This document shows positions 1-11,700 of a stretch of 64,000 nucleotides of DNA, one piece after another; position 1 is the stretch's first letter, and the number at the start of each line of letters is the position of its first letter. The stretch spans positions 39,262,116-39,326,115 of the forward strand of contig OX411558.1 of assembly GCA_948146395.1 (NCBI GenBank). Reading direction: 5' to 3'. The position numbers were made by a program, and so were the translations under genes. The notes beneath the pieces are model-generated. The model did no database searches and was not told the DNA's origin. It saw only the letters and a program-made list of their open reading frames with translations. The stretch is from Fragum whitleyi (Eukaryota; Mollusca; Bivalvia; Cardiida; Cardiidae).

Positions 1-65
1 TGCTTTCTGATTTTCAGATTTGTTTAAAATAACTTCAAATCTATGTCTAACCAAGAGTTACAGTT

Positions 66-382
66 TATCATGCAAAGAAGCCTGTATTGACCTGATATCA
101 CCTGTCGATAACATAACATGATATCAGGCAGTCGATTTTTAGAAACAATTTGAATACACTTTCGGCCAAATTTCTTTGATTTTTCAGGGTTAATAATATA
201 TTAAAGCGCTAAAAATTATGATAAATGGAATAACATATTAGTGTCTTAAAATATCAATGTTATCTAGTCTCGGCTGCGAGAAATTATCATGACTCGGCAA
301 AAAGCCTCGGCATGATAATTTCTCCCAAACTCGACCAGATAACTTGACATTTAAAGACACTTACATGTTATTCTCAATTTTT
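66..382 (+). repeat. Interspersed MITE-like repeat, family A, copy 1
   Basis: Begins with 'tatcatgcaaagaagcctg' and a short palindrome around 'cctgatatca', and ends with a hairpin-forming 'ctcggctgcgag...ctcgaccagataac' part followed by 'agacac..ttacatgttattctc'. The same ~310-bp layout recurs inverted at 2085-2384 and directly at 10616-10870 and 60308-60626, so it is a dispersed non-coding element. No ORF of note. Confidence 0.7.
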
Positions 383-1300
383 AGAATTTGGGGCGGGTCG
401 TCAAAGACTTGCTTCAATGGGTTAAACCCCGTCAATAAAGGGGAGAAAACGTAGATTTATCATAAAATCTGATCGCCAAAAGTTGACAAATATCTGTGTA
501 CACATGCATCAGCAAACATAGGTGACCAAAAAAAAAAAAAGAGAAACATGACAAAGGTTAACTTTTTTTTCTTTTTTTTTCTTGGGGTGGGGGTGGGGGT
601 AAAAAGAGACAACAACAACATAAATAACAACAGCATCAACGGCAAAATAATTCTGAACAGGTCCTTTGAAAGACAGATCCAGTAATGAACAAAACATTTA
701 TTATGATTTTCGCTCGATGGTTACTAAAAGACTGCAAATATAGCTTTTCCAGCTGTATTTACTACATATAGTTCTCATGAACATATTTCTTTTTCGTGGA
801 TAGGATGTTATTGTCAACAAAAGGTTAATTAAATTGACATCAGTTAATTAAACGCGCCGTTTACCTAATCATTATGTTCTATACAACTGGAATTTCAGTA
901 CCACTGGTGCTTTGATATCCATATCGAATACAAAGATAAAATTGGTGACAATTATTTTCAAACACGCCACACCGTTCTTGGAAAATGATGGAGCGCTCGA
1001 GACGATATCGTTTGTCTTTCAGATGTGAATAGTCTTGCATATTTGTAGGTCATGACAATGAATAAAACACTTACTTCGTGATTATTCGTGTATAGTATTT
1101 CATTGTCAAAAGATTCATTTCACACTAATTAGAATAAATGAAGTTTATTGATTTGCCAGAATTTTCAGGTAGGATTCCGGTATTAAGCCTTTGGTAGGTG
1201 ACAAAATGTCGTAACTATAGCTTGAACAAAAGTGTTTTTAAAACATACTGGTCTTCAATATACAATGCGCTTTCAACTTCAAAACCGTCAATTAGTATTA
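383..1300. other. Non-coding stretch, no gene seen
   Basis: AT-rich DNA with a purine/poly-A and G-rich simple stretch at about 528-602. Short reading frames overlap this low-complexity run only and show no protein-like composition. I recognise nothing else here. Confidence 0.5.
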
Positions 1301-1560
1301 GTGACCCGTCACGCGAAAAGGGACCATCTGGGAAATCTGGTAATTAAATATTTGTAAAAAAGATTGGGTCCAACATAGGTCAACCAGAGGTCGCATTCCA
1401 AAAATTCTTTCACTGGAAGGTAGATTGATCATTCTTGATTAAGAAAATAAGCACATTGTGAACAGTTTCTACCCTAGTCAGTCTACGCAATCAGCGCAGT
1501 CTGACTAGGGTCGACAATTTACGCACTTCCTAGATGGCCCCTTTTCGCGTGACGGGTCAC
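1301..1560. mobile_element. MITE with ~22-bp terminal inverted repeats
   Basis: Left end GTGACCCGTCACGCGAAAAG at 1301 is matched in reverse complement by the right end finishing at 1560, with the outer ~25 bp nearly perfect. The inside carries a second palindrome around 'ccctagtcag...ctgactaggg' (about 1470-1510). Degraded relatives of the same ends and core lie at 54996-55130 and 62640-62725. Non-autonomous; no clear target duplication. Confidence 0.75.
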
Positions 1561-1628
1561 ATTTGGTATTTCCGCAGAAAGATTAACTTGTAAGAAGCAG
1601 ACAGTGAAGGCTCAGACCAGACTGCATA

Positions 1629-1985
1629 CATTACAGAAAAACTTGTGTTAAGCGACCACTTAGGGGACCAACAAAAATCGGTCGTTTATTGGAATGGTCG
1701 CTTAAAACAAAATATCATGATAAATGTGACAGGTCATTTTGATTGCATTTATAAATTGTCGGTCAAGTCGTATGGAATCGTATGATGTTCGAATCCATTA
1801 GAATCGTCTTATTGAGACGCTTCTAATGGGCTCCAACATTATAAGTTTCATAATAACCATAATAATCTTTTTGTTAAGAATGTCCTCTTTTTGAGAGAAT
1901 TTGCTTACGATGAAGGGACTTTCTATGGAGTCGCTTAAAATGGTCGCTTAATAGACGTGGCCGCTCGAACAACATCGACTGTATC
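1629..1985. repeat. Dispersed repeat with 'aagcgacca' ends (family B)
   Basis: Contains 'gttaagcgaccacttagg' at the left and 'cgcttaatagacgtggccgctc' at the right, with a central hairpin (about 1787-1850, 'attagaatcgtctt...gagacgcttctaat'). A relative in the opposite order occupies about 9275-9700, including the hairpin at 9398-9470. Looks like a non-autonomous foldback element. Confidence 0.55.
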
Positions 1986-2084
1986 TTTACAGTCTGATCT
2001 TAAAAGTAGTCCCTACTGTTTGTCAAAGCATTTTGTGTACCATGCCGTTAACAGCATTTAGAGGGCGATAGAGATTAACATGTA

Positions 2085-2384
2085 AGTGTATTAAAATACC
2101 ATTATTATCTGGTCGAGATTCGGAGAATTTATCATGACGAGGCTTTGCCGAATCTTGATAATAAATAGCAGCCGAGACCAGATAATATTGATATTTTAAG
2201 ACGCTTTCATGTTATTCTATTTATCATGCAATCATTTTTCATCGCTTAATCATAACAAACTCTTTTACGGAAATTCAGATGAAATGTATGCACATTGTTT
2301 CTAATAATAGACTGTCTGATATCATGTTATATTATCAGAAAGGTGATATCAGGTCAATACAGGCTTCATTGCATGATAAAATAA
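2085..2384 (-). repeat. Family A MITE-like repeat, copy 2 (inverted)
   Basis: Reverse complement of the family A layout: begins with 'aacatgtaagtgt', has the 'gagattcggagaattta' hairpin section, and ends with 'ggtcaatacaggcttcattg'. Flanking DNA on the right (2385-3428) holds no gene I can recognise. Confidence 0.65.
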
Positions 2385-3428
2385 GAACATCGCAGTCTTT
2401 CTACATCTAAACACATTTGCAAGAGAATTTTTCGTCGAGATTCCGAATAGATTAGGAACCAATTTTGCGCCCAGAGGCCTCGTTATAAGTACGTCAGGTG
2501 TAATAGACTTTCTTCGAGCCAGGTGTTTCAGACTATCTTCAAGTAAATCAGTTATTTCTATGATTATTTTTTCTTATACGAGTATTAACCTTTCATTCTT
2601 ATGCAGATTGAAATTGCATGCTCTCATTTGCGTTCAATATTTTAAGCAATTAAAATAAATATTGAATAAACTTAGGAATCGTAGCCCTGCGTTCATATTA
2701 ACTAAACGTCCACGGATGCTTAAAATTGTTCATCTCTTTGCTATTAAAAACTGATAGAAAATGAATCTTTGTTCATACCGGCGCTAAGAAAGACAACTCT
2801 ATAGAATGAGATATCTGCATGGAATCAAATGTTATCACCCTTGAAATTGGTTTTGTCTGTCGTGTATTCCGCGGTTCTTACCCTATACAAGCTGAAAAAG
2901 GCCTTTCAAAATTGTATTAGAATCAAAGTACTGGATACACTAACAGTTAGTCTGTAACTTTCATGGTTAGACTGTATTGAAAATAATGAATTTTAAGCTC
3001 ATCTGATTTTTTTAATGGAAAATCAGGTGGCTTAGATAAAGATCATACTTCCCGTGTCTGTAGGCTGGTCCATATCATCATTGCATGCTTAACGCGGGAT
3101 GTTAGACAAGGATAAAAGAATAAAGCCTTCTATGACTAGAAATATTTATAACAATACGATACATGGTTTTTATAAAACAAAGCTGTAGATAGAGGGGGTA
3201 TTTTTAATTCGAAATAAAATTATTACAATATTTTCACGAATCATATATATTTGGTACTCATTGGAATCGTCTCGTCTAGACAATTCAAACGAACACCCAA
3301 AAGTTATGCTTTCATGAAAAATAAAGATTTTAGACTAGAAATACCCCCCTCTTATCTGTACCGTGGTATAAAAAATCATATGATTGCCCCGCCCCCTCTC
3401 CCCTCCCCCCCGCCATGACACACCCCTC
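2385..3428. other. Non-coding stretch, no gene seen
   Basis: AT-rich with a C-rich run near 3385-3412. No open frame, RNA gene or repeat family recognised. Confidence 0.45.
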
Positions 3429-3784
3429 AAAAGTAAGTCAGCAATCATCGTAAGCGCGTGCAAGTAACTGAACCCTAAAACCAAAAAGATTTACGTTCTA
3501 AGAGAAAGTGAACACTTTTCATCGTTTGGTTACCAAAGCCTCAAAGCTTCAGTCTTAACCTTAAGTGCACCGGCCCCTACTTAGTCTCCGCCCTAAGAGG
3601 GCAGTAATCATGAATCGAAGGATGGCAACCAAATCCTCGTAACTTCAGCTTGGAAAAAGCTGAAGTTACGAGGTTTTGGTAATCAAACGATGAAAGGTGT
3701 TCACTTTCTCTTAGAACGTAAATCCTTTTGGTTTAAGGGTTAAGTAATTTGCACGTGCTTACGATGATTGCTGACTTACTTTTG
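3429..3784. mobile_element. Long-armed foldback element
   Basis: About 110 bp at the left (aaagtaagtcagcaatcatc...) is present in reverse complement at the right (ending ...gatgattgctgacttacttt). The arms share 'ttacgttctaagagaaagtg' and 'catcgtttg' with few mismatches, and about 130 bp lie between them. Non-coding. Confidence 0.75.
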
Positions 3785-4128
3785 AAAGAGCCAAAAATAT
3801 TGAAAATTAAACTACATGTAGCCAAATTACGTCACGGCTAAGCCACGCCCTATCAGTTGAATGATAACGCAGAATACATGTATTCAATTTAAGTTCATAT
3901 GTACTAGTTATACAAATAGCTGTTATACTTGATAATTTCAATCTAAATCATTTAAAATAACATCAGAAAAAATGTTTTCATAATTGAAGCATTTTTCCTT
4001 TTTATGCCTTATAAAAGCGTTTTTAGTCTATAATATGAACAATTGTTAGGATATTTCGATAAATATATCGTCCGATAATCAGTAAAAAAAAATGCTCAAA
4101 CTTCAACTGTAACTTATTAAAATTGTAT

Positions 4129-4150
4129 TTTTTTTTTTTTTTTTTTTTTT
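4129..4150. repeat. Poly-T run
   Basis: Uninterrupted homopolymer of about 22 T in non-coding DNA. Confidence 0.85.
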
Positions 4151-4242
4151 GTCGAAATAATTATTGTAATGCGAAGAAAAAATAAAATATCATATATCGT
4201 AAAGTGAAATTTAGATATTTAACAATGATTCAAATATGAATT

Positions 4243-4407
4243 TTAAGGTAGTTGACCCGTAATAGTTCTACAACATCTAAAAGTAATGAAATTTAACAGT
4301 GTTAATCGAGATTTCCTAATGATTTTCATTAGGAAACCTTGGCTAACATTGTGAAAGAATATGTGGTCCGAAATGTTACGGATCTATTACGGGTCCACTA
4401 CCTTAAG
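4243..4407. mobile_element. Palindromic MITE (family C), copy 1
   Basis: Ends TTAAGGTAGT.GACCCGTAATAG and its reverse complement ending 'ctattacgggtccactaccttaa'; the middle folds on 'cctaatgattttcattagg'. A second copy is at 55926-56095. About 165 bp, no coding capacity. Confidence 0.75.
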
Positions 4408-4439
4408 CCTAGTGTGACAATGTTGCTTACAGTTTAGAA

Positions 4440-4920
4440 CATAGTAAAATTAAGACGATGAATGGTTTTGGAATGAATTTGAATGATTGTGTGGAATATA
4501 TGTAAATATATTCAAGGGAGATAACCCAATATCGTTAATTTTGTTCAGGATGAACAATTTGATATTTATTACCTCATTTTCAGCATTTTTGAATGGTTTT
4601 GGTGATTGTTTAGAACGGACGAATGGAGCACTGATAAAATTGGATAAAGAATTTTTTTCAAAATAAATAGATCTATAGCTAAATAAAGCGCATTTTCACT
4701 TACATAATTGAAGTAATTAGCGTATGGTTGGTTATTGAAAAAAGGAAGCTTTTTATAGAACTTACATGCTTATTTTATTAAACGGAGATTATTAATATTA
4801 ATATGAATTATCTCCGTTCGATTTCACTCAAAGTTCACTCAAAATTCACTCATCCCACTCCTAAAATTTATTCCAATATCATTCATGTCGTCAATTTCAC
4901 GATTTTGTTATCTGTACCAC
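4440..4920. repeat. Two truncated fragments of the TA-flanked MITE family D
   Basis: 4440-4665 carries the forward family hallmarks ('gaatggttttggaatgaa', 'caagggagataacccaatatcg', 'gttcaggatgaac'). 4735-4920 carries them in reverse ('tttcactcaaagttcactc', 'gtcgtcaatttcacgat'). Full-length relatives are at 33076-33510 and 15786-16210. The ends are eroded here. Confidence 0.55.
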
Positions 4921-5289
4921 AAGGAAAAAGACATCAACTTAATTCTTTTGATCTCGGAGTCTAATTTCAATGAATACGGTCTTGTTTCGCAAATAGCTCC
5001 CAAGTTCAAAGTGTATACAAAAAAGTGATTGTAAAAATATTTAGCATTTTTAAGCTTTCAAGAGACTCTTAAAGTAATGGATACATAAAAATCTCATTTG
5101 GATATTTTTATTGCCCTACATTTGTGAAGAGGGGATTAACATTACAGACCTTTACTGTGTAGAATAATAAACTCCATTTGTTAAGGTGTTTGACCCCATT
5201 TTAAGAATTACAAGTTAATTTGTCGTCAATTATTAAAACTTTCTGCCCGCAAAATGACGAATTGTTCTTTATATTAAAGCCACATTTAC

Positions 5290-5580
5290 TTTGTTTGCTT
5301 ATTAATTTATTTGAATGGGGTTAAACGCTGCTTTCAACAATCTTTCAGTTATATCGTGGCGGCTGGGGCACCTACCAATAAATTCCTTGTATTTCTTTCA
5401 CCAGTACTACCATAACATCATGTTCTTACCTCCAGCTTCTGTCCCACATAGGTTTACGATATCAACCCATTTGTGAAAGTTAAATAGTCGGAAAAGATGA
5501 GTGCTTCCGTCGGGAATCGAACCCTGGACCATAAGAATAATAGTCCGATGCGCTACCAATGCGCCATGACAGCGGCAGCT
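5290..5580 (-). repeat. tRNA-derived SINE, copy 1
   Basis: Read on the minus strand, the element starts with a tRNA-like head: an A-box-like part within 'tggcgcattggtagcgcatc' and a B-box-like 'ggttcgattcc' (complement at about 5511-5525). It runs to a conserved tail seen on the plus strand as 'ggggttaaacgctgctttc'. The same layout recurs at 6606, 8962, 18768, 27310, 54112, 57076 and 60222. Confidence 0.7.
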
Positions 5581-6605
5581 ATTTTCACGATGTAACTAGT
5601 TGTAACTTAGAGCAACAAACCTAGATTCCTCGTTCACATCTAAGGGTGGAGTTGTTTTGTTTATAAACAAGAGATACTTTGCATATAACTGCATCAGTAA
5701 CAGTAAAGCTGCATCATGAAGCGCAAATAAAGCTCCTATAAACATAAATTAATGACATGTGATTTCAGCATTTTGTGCGTGAAATATAGGGTAGGAATAT
5801 GAAAGCACAAGCGAAATATTTCCCTCTTATAATACCATTACCTTCGCAAGATTTATCGGATTTTTAAATAAGCTTGCAGGCAACAAAGCTTGAAAATATA
5901 TGACATGATAATAACTATATGGAAACCTAAAATAGCTTTGAAATACGCCCCTGCTTGAAGTAAAATGAAATTCAAGATACGAAAAAGATTAAGTCGTCTA
6001 TGAATGATTTTTAAAATCGTACTAAAATTCATGTAAACTTTGGTCACAATTCCGTTTCTGTTAGCGATTTCGTTATTTTAGGAAATATAATTGTCTATTG
6101 CGTACACAAAAAAGCCTGCCTTAGCTTGATTCAATGTAATAAGCATTGCAATCGTACAACAGTCATTTTTTATGCACTAAATACATGTAAACGTTACATT
6201 TAATTAAGAGACTTGCTATTTTTGCGATCCGGTCAATATCGACACTGTATTTCAATTGGTTCTATTTGTCGCTTTAATGACTCGTTGTTCACTCCACAAG
6301 AGTTTGTTTCATAACCCGATTTTGTCACATACGTTATATAATAACGTATATGACAAAAAATCGGGTAATGAAACACTTGTCTATTGTCTATTGAGTCGAG
6401 AAGCGTTCATAGAAAAAAGACATCACAAAATAAGAGATACCGTGCTTTTTGACTGCAACTGCAATAATAAACAAGAAGAATTATTAGGACATCAAAATGC
6501 CATAAAGCGAAATTGGTTGCAGCTGCTATTTGTATATTCTGCAACATGTATGCATGTATGTACTCTACTTTATTCCATAGTATACATGTACATGCTTCGC
6601 GTTGA
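5581..6605. other. Non-coding stretch with one perfect hairpin
   Basis: A near-perfect inverted repeat lies at about 6316-6366 ('acccgattttgtcacatacg' and its complement). Apparent frames across it are products of the palindrome and AT-rich DNA. No gene recognised. Confidence 0.45.
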
Positions 6606-6870
6606 TTTGTTTGTTTGCCCATATGGGGTTAAACGCCGCTTTTAATCATCTTTCATCTGAAGCACCTAACAATGGATTCCTGGTATTCCTCACACCAGTA
6701 CTACCATCACACCCTTTCATAGCCTCCAGCTACTATCCCACATAGTTCCACGATTAGCAACCTATTGGAGGGAGAAAAATAGTCGGAAAGGATGAGTGCC
6801 GCCGTCGGGAATCGAACCTTGAACATTTAGAATGAGAGTCCGACGCGATAACACTGCGCTATGACGATGG
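6606..6870 (-). repeat. tRNA-derived SINE, copy 2
   Basis: Plus-strand tail 'ggggttaaacgccgctttt' at about 6626 and complement of the tRNA-like head ('gtcgggaatcgaacc', 'cgataacactgcgctatgac') at 6805-6860. Same element as copy 1. Confidence 0.7.
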
Positions 6871-7149
6871 CTTTCCAAATCAGTATCGAATGAAACTTTT
6901 GCATGAATTGGTATCGCATCTTATAGGTGTAAAGAGGCTAAACCATTTATTAATTACATATTAACTTTTTGCATTTTAAGAAAGAAGATCAACAGTGGCT
7001 TCATTTCGTATGACTTAACATTATCAATCGAAAGAGTAAAGAAAGCAAATTTCTCGATGTACATGTACTAACTTACCTTTTTAGTAATAAACTTTTCATT
7101 AAAGAAAAAAAACTATTGATGCTAGTTAACCTATCGTTGCTATTTGTAG

Positions 7150-7195
7150 GCTAGACAGAATTCTAAGAAGCATCGACAGAAACTCGGTGCCCGTT
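7150..7195 (+). pseudogene. Decayed innexin exon start (pseudo-exon)
   Basis: After a 'tatttgtag' acceptor-like sequence, 41 nt match the first 41 nt of the innexin exon at 7941 at 29 positions, including 'gaagcatcg.cag' and 'tcgg'. The preceding ~25 bp of intron also resemble the 7941 acceptor region. The similarity stops at about 7195, where a different repeat begins. I read this as a truncated local duplicate of the exon; the short length keeps confidence moderate. Confidence 0.45.
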
Positions 7196-7845
7196 AACAA
7201 GAGTACCATGATGGCCCTATATCCCTCACCTTCGTCCCCCTTCTTGTTAAACTGAATTGAAATGCCACATAAGTCAAAAGGTCTTTCCTCATGACTAGTC
7301 AAACATCCTGGAAAAGTTTGAGAAAGATACAACTAACACTTTGACATCTAAACCAAAATTAAGATTTGACCTTTGACCCATTTTAATTCCATTTGACCCA
7401 TTTGGAGCTAGGGTCAAATTCTTTGGAGTAATTTGAAAGAGCATGACCCAGGGATCATATCTGTGAAGTTTGGTTAAGTTCTGAAATTAGTTTTAGAGGA
7501 AAAGATTATCTTAGGATTTGCCTTTTTCAACCTTTTTTAGGACCCTATTTTCGACTCCATTTTAAACCCGATACATGAGAATGTATTTTTGCTATGTCAC
7601 CTTTTGATCCCATTTTTATACCAATTTGAACCGGATTCAAAATCCTTGAAGTATTTTGAAAATACGTGAAAATACGTGACCTAATGATCATATGTGTGAA
7701 GTCTGTTTGAATTCTGCCCAGAAGGTTAAGGGTAGAAGATTTTTTAAGTGTTGACGGATAGACAGGCGGGTGGACGGACAGACAGACAGAACATTGATCG
7801 ATTACAATAGTAAACCTACTTCCTGATCAGGTGAGCTAAAAAGCT
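7196..7845. repeat. Bivalve-type 'tttgacc' interspersed repeat
   Basis: Starts 'aacaagagtaccatgatggc', includes repeated 'tttgacccatttt' and 'gtgaagtttggttaagttctg' phrases, then 'ggacggacagacagacagaac', and ends '...gatcaggtgagctaaa'. I recall closely worded repeats as common in bivalve genomes. Non-coding. Confidence 0.55.
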
Positions 7846-7940
7846 GAATCAGGGTGATACTGCAGATACGGGGCTAAATGAAACAAGAAATGGTCGTATA
7901 TTTTATGGCTAATAACAAATATCATCTCTCTATTTTTCAG

Positions 7941-8154
7941 GCTTGACAAGGTCCTAGGAAGCATCGGCAGTTATTCGGGACTCGTAAAAATCCGGAATGA
8001 CGACGATTTCGCTGATAGACTGAGCCACCATTATACACCGATACTTCTGATAATTTTCACGATTGTCGTGAGTACCAAACAGTACGCCGGGGATCCAATA
8101 CAATGCTGGTGCCCTGCACAGTTTACAGAGGCGCACGTTAATTATGCAAATCAG
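7941..8154 (+). CDS. Innexin exon: N-terminus, TM1, loop 1
   Basis: Acceptor 'tatttttcag', donor 'CAG|gtgagt'. Encodes 71 residues after the split initiator codon, from LDKVLGSIG to YANQ, including RNDDDFADRLSHHYTP and QYAGDPIQCWCP. Shares 62 of 71 residues with the paralogous exon at 62737-62950. Confidence 0.93.
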
Positions 8155-8679
8155 GTGAGTAAGAGGGTCAATATGGCCCTAGACCGCTCGCGTGGTTTCT
8201 TTTTCTAGGTCAGAATGTCGCCATATTGGATAGGTATCTTGATCAAGTGACCTCAAGAGTGCTAACTCTTAAAATGTTGAAGACGAAATCTTAATGATCG
8301 ACGATCAAATGTAACAAAAACTAATTTGAATTTATAATATGCCCAGCGCTCAGGATGAGAAAATTTTCTGCAGAAGCAGCAGCGACAACAACATAAACAG
8401 TAACGAAACTCCATTACCATCTTAAAGAATCATAGGTATAAAACAATTAATTGATGAAAATAAAGCAAAAATCTGCCTGAGGATTGATACTTAAAAAAAA
8501 AACATTTTGCGTGCAGGAAAAAAAAACAATTATGATAAGTTTCGCAGATGCGATTTATGTAGCCTGCATAGTCCGCGCAGTCTGATCATGTCGATATTTT
8601 TGTCAAATATTTCATAGTGTTTCCAAGAGCGTTGCGTTACATCTACAAACATACGATATTAGTTAATTCATTTAGCGAC

Positions 8680-8716
<37 letters not shown>

Positions 8717-11700
8717 GTTGGTTGGTTGGTTGGTTGGTTGGTCGGTCGGTCGGTCGGTCGGTCGGTCGGTCGGTCGGTCGGTCGGTCGGTCGGTCGGTCG
8801 GTCGGTCGGTCGGTCGGTCGGTCGGTCGGTCTGTCGGTCGGTCGGTCGGTCGGTCGGTCGGTCGGTCGGTCGGTCGGTCGGTCGGTCGGTCGGTCGGTCG
8901 GTCGGTCGGTCGGTCGATCGATCGATCGATTGATCGATCGATTGATGTATTGATTGATTGATTGATTTTAACGCCGCTTTCAACACTTTTTTCGCTAATA
9001 TGGCGGCGGCTGGAACCCATAACAATGGATTCTTGGTATTTCTCTTACCAGTTTAGCCATCACATCTTTTCCTTGCCTCCATCTACTATCTCACATAGGT
9101 CTACCATTGTCAACCCATTGGTGAGTGATAAATAGTCGCAAAGAATGAGTGCCGCCGTCGGGGATCGAACTCATGTAGCGCCAATATTCCAGAACTATCT
9201 CGTTATTGAGAAAGCAATATTTTATAAACTGCAGTCTTACTCAAGCTTAAAACATATTTTCGTAGTAGAGTCCATTTTGTTGGAGCGACCACGTCTATTA
9301 AGCCACCATTTTCATACAGCAATCATTTTCAAAATCCTCTTCTTTAAATCAAAATATCAATAAAGTAGAAATTATTCGTCTTGAATTATCGTAAATGAAT
9401 CCTATGTTGTTAAAAATCATAAGAATCGTCTCAACGAGACGATTCTTCTGTGTTTTAACAACATAGGATTATTGGTATTGACAAGCAATTGCAAGTGAGT
9501 GATCAAAGAACAATTTTACATTGAAAATGATAGGAGATAACGGTTTCTCGAACCTCACTCTTTCTTGCAGAACTATGAATTCGTAATAACATACATATTC
9601 AATTATCATTTCATCTCTTTTTTTTTAATCAAAACGCATTCTAAGCGACCATTCTCTTTGAAGACCGCCTTTCGGTGGTCCCGTAAGTGGTCGGTAAATG
9701 CACTTTTCACTGTACATCAACTATAATTGCCTTTCACTGTGCACCAACTATAATTGCCTTTCACTGTGCACCAACTATAATTGCCTTTCACTGTACACCA
9801 ACTATAATTGCCTTTCACTGTACACCAACTATAATTGCCTTTCACTGTATACCAACTATAATTGCCTTTCACTGTATACCAACTAAAATTACCTTTCATT
9901 GTGCACCAACTATAATTGCCTTTCACTGTGCACCAATTATAATTTCCTTTCACTTTACACCAATTATAATTGCCTTTCACTGTACACCAACTATAATTGC
10001 CTTTCACTTTACACCAATTATAATTGCCTTTCATTGTGCACCAACTATAATTGCCTTTCAATGTACACCAACTATAATTGCCTTTCACTGTGAACCAACT
10101 ATAATTGCCTTTCACTGTACATCAACTATAATCGCCTTTCACTATACACCAACTATAATTGCCTTTCTTTGTACACCAACTATAATTGCCTTTTACTGTA
10201 CACCAACTATAATTGCCTTTTTTTCTAAAAACAGAAAAAAGCAATGTTTCTTTATTTTCTAAATTTTCAGGTATGTTGGATATCCAATACCTACTACATA
10301 CCTATGGACAACATAATCCCAGACAGTGATGACACCAAACAGGAGGCCCAGCTCACGTACTACCAGTGGGTCCCGTTTATATTGCTGTTCATGTCTCTCA
10401 TGTTTAAACTGCCGAGAATTGTGTGGAAGGCGGTGGCGAACGTGAATGGAATTAGTATAGATAAGGTAATGTTTTCAATTATAATGTTCATCACTTTAGA
10501 TTTTTAAGGCAATATCAAAATCATTAAATCAAAATGAATATATATGATATAAAATAAAAAAAAGTTTGATATTCGGGATATCATTTTATGAAATTTAAAC
10601 ATTGTACTCTCGTAATATCATGCAATGAAGCCTTTATTGACCTGATATCACCTGCCTGATAACATAAAATGATATCAGACTATCTATTTCAAGATACAAT
10701 TTGCATGCACTTTCACAAGAATTTCTTTGACTTTTAAAGGCTTATTATGGTTCACTCCTGGAAAATGATTGGGTGATAATAGAGGCTTCGCCGAGTCATG
10801 AAATTTTTTTCCCCAACTCGTCCAGATATCATTGATATTTTGAGACACTAACATATTATTCTCTATTTTCAGGTTGTTACATTAGTTCACGAGCTACAGA
10901 TGACGCCTAAAGCAGAACGTGATATTAAACTTACCGAGTTGACTGAATACTTTGAAACTTGGTTGGATTCCGCTCGACATTATAGAAAACACTGTCTCCA
11001 CGAATTCAAGCTCAAACTGTCACAGTACACGTGTTTTGTGTGTGGCCGTCGCTATGGCAACTATTTCATGACAGCAGGAATGTTTATTAAAACAGTTTAT
11101 GTTGCCCATTCCATTTTACAGTTCTTTATTCTCAACGCTTTCGTTGGAACTTCCTATGCCACGTGGGGATTTGAAATCATTTCCGGTTTGGCAGACGACA
11201 ATCCCGAATATCTCAGGTCGTCGCCAAGGTTTCCGCGTGTGACGTTGTGTGATTTCCAAATAAGGCAAATGCAGAATGTTCAGCGATGGACCGTGCAATG
11301 TGTGCTCCCAATTAATTTATTCAACTCAAAAATCTTTTTATTCATCTGGTTCTGGTTACTTTTCCTAGTCATTTGTAGTTTAATCACCCTAGCAACGAAT
11401 TTTTACGCCATTATGTTTCCATTAAAACGGGTCCAATATATAAAGAAGTTTCTTATATTAAGGAACGTCATAAAGCCAAAGAAGGATAGCGATAAAAGAC
11501 TTATACACAGATTCGTCATGACACACCTTAAGTTTGACGGCGTATTTGTGCTCCGTGTAATGGCGCGCAATGGCACGGATATTTTGGCGGCCCAGATCAT
11601 AGAGAATCTGTACCGGAACTACAAGATGCGATGCCTGGAAGCTAAACAGGTAAATCACGGGGAGTTGGCCTGACTAGAGGCTGATATCATCAACTATGAT

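Noticed and set aside
5500..5580. Functional tRNA gene on the minus strand
   Set aside because: The A/B boxes belong to a repeated ~290-bp element with the same tail at eight places, so it is a SINE head.
6256..6645. Open frame of 129 codons
   Set aside because: Crosses a perfect non-coding hairpin and low-complexity DNA; no family resemblance.
8681..9025. Several open frames of 75-117 codons on both strands (PTDR and VGRS repeats)
   Set aside because: They are translations of the GGTC/GATT microsatellite in an innexin intron.
9705..10222. CRISPR-like appearance of regular short repeats
   Set aside because: There are no spacers between units, and the context is a eukaryotic intron.
9687..10262. 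Open frame of 191 codons and a 132-codon frame on the other strand, with 9-residue repeats
   Set aside because: Produced by a 27-bp minisatellite; open on both strands and intronic.
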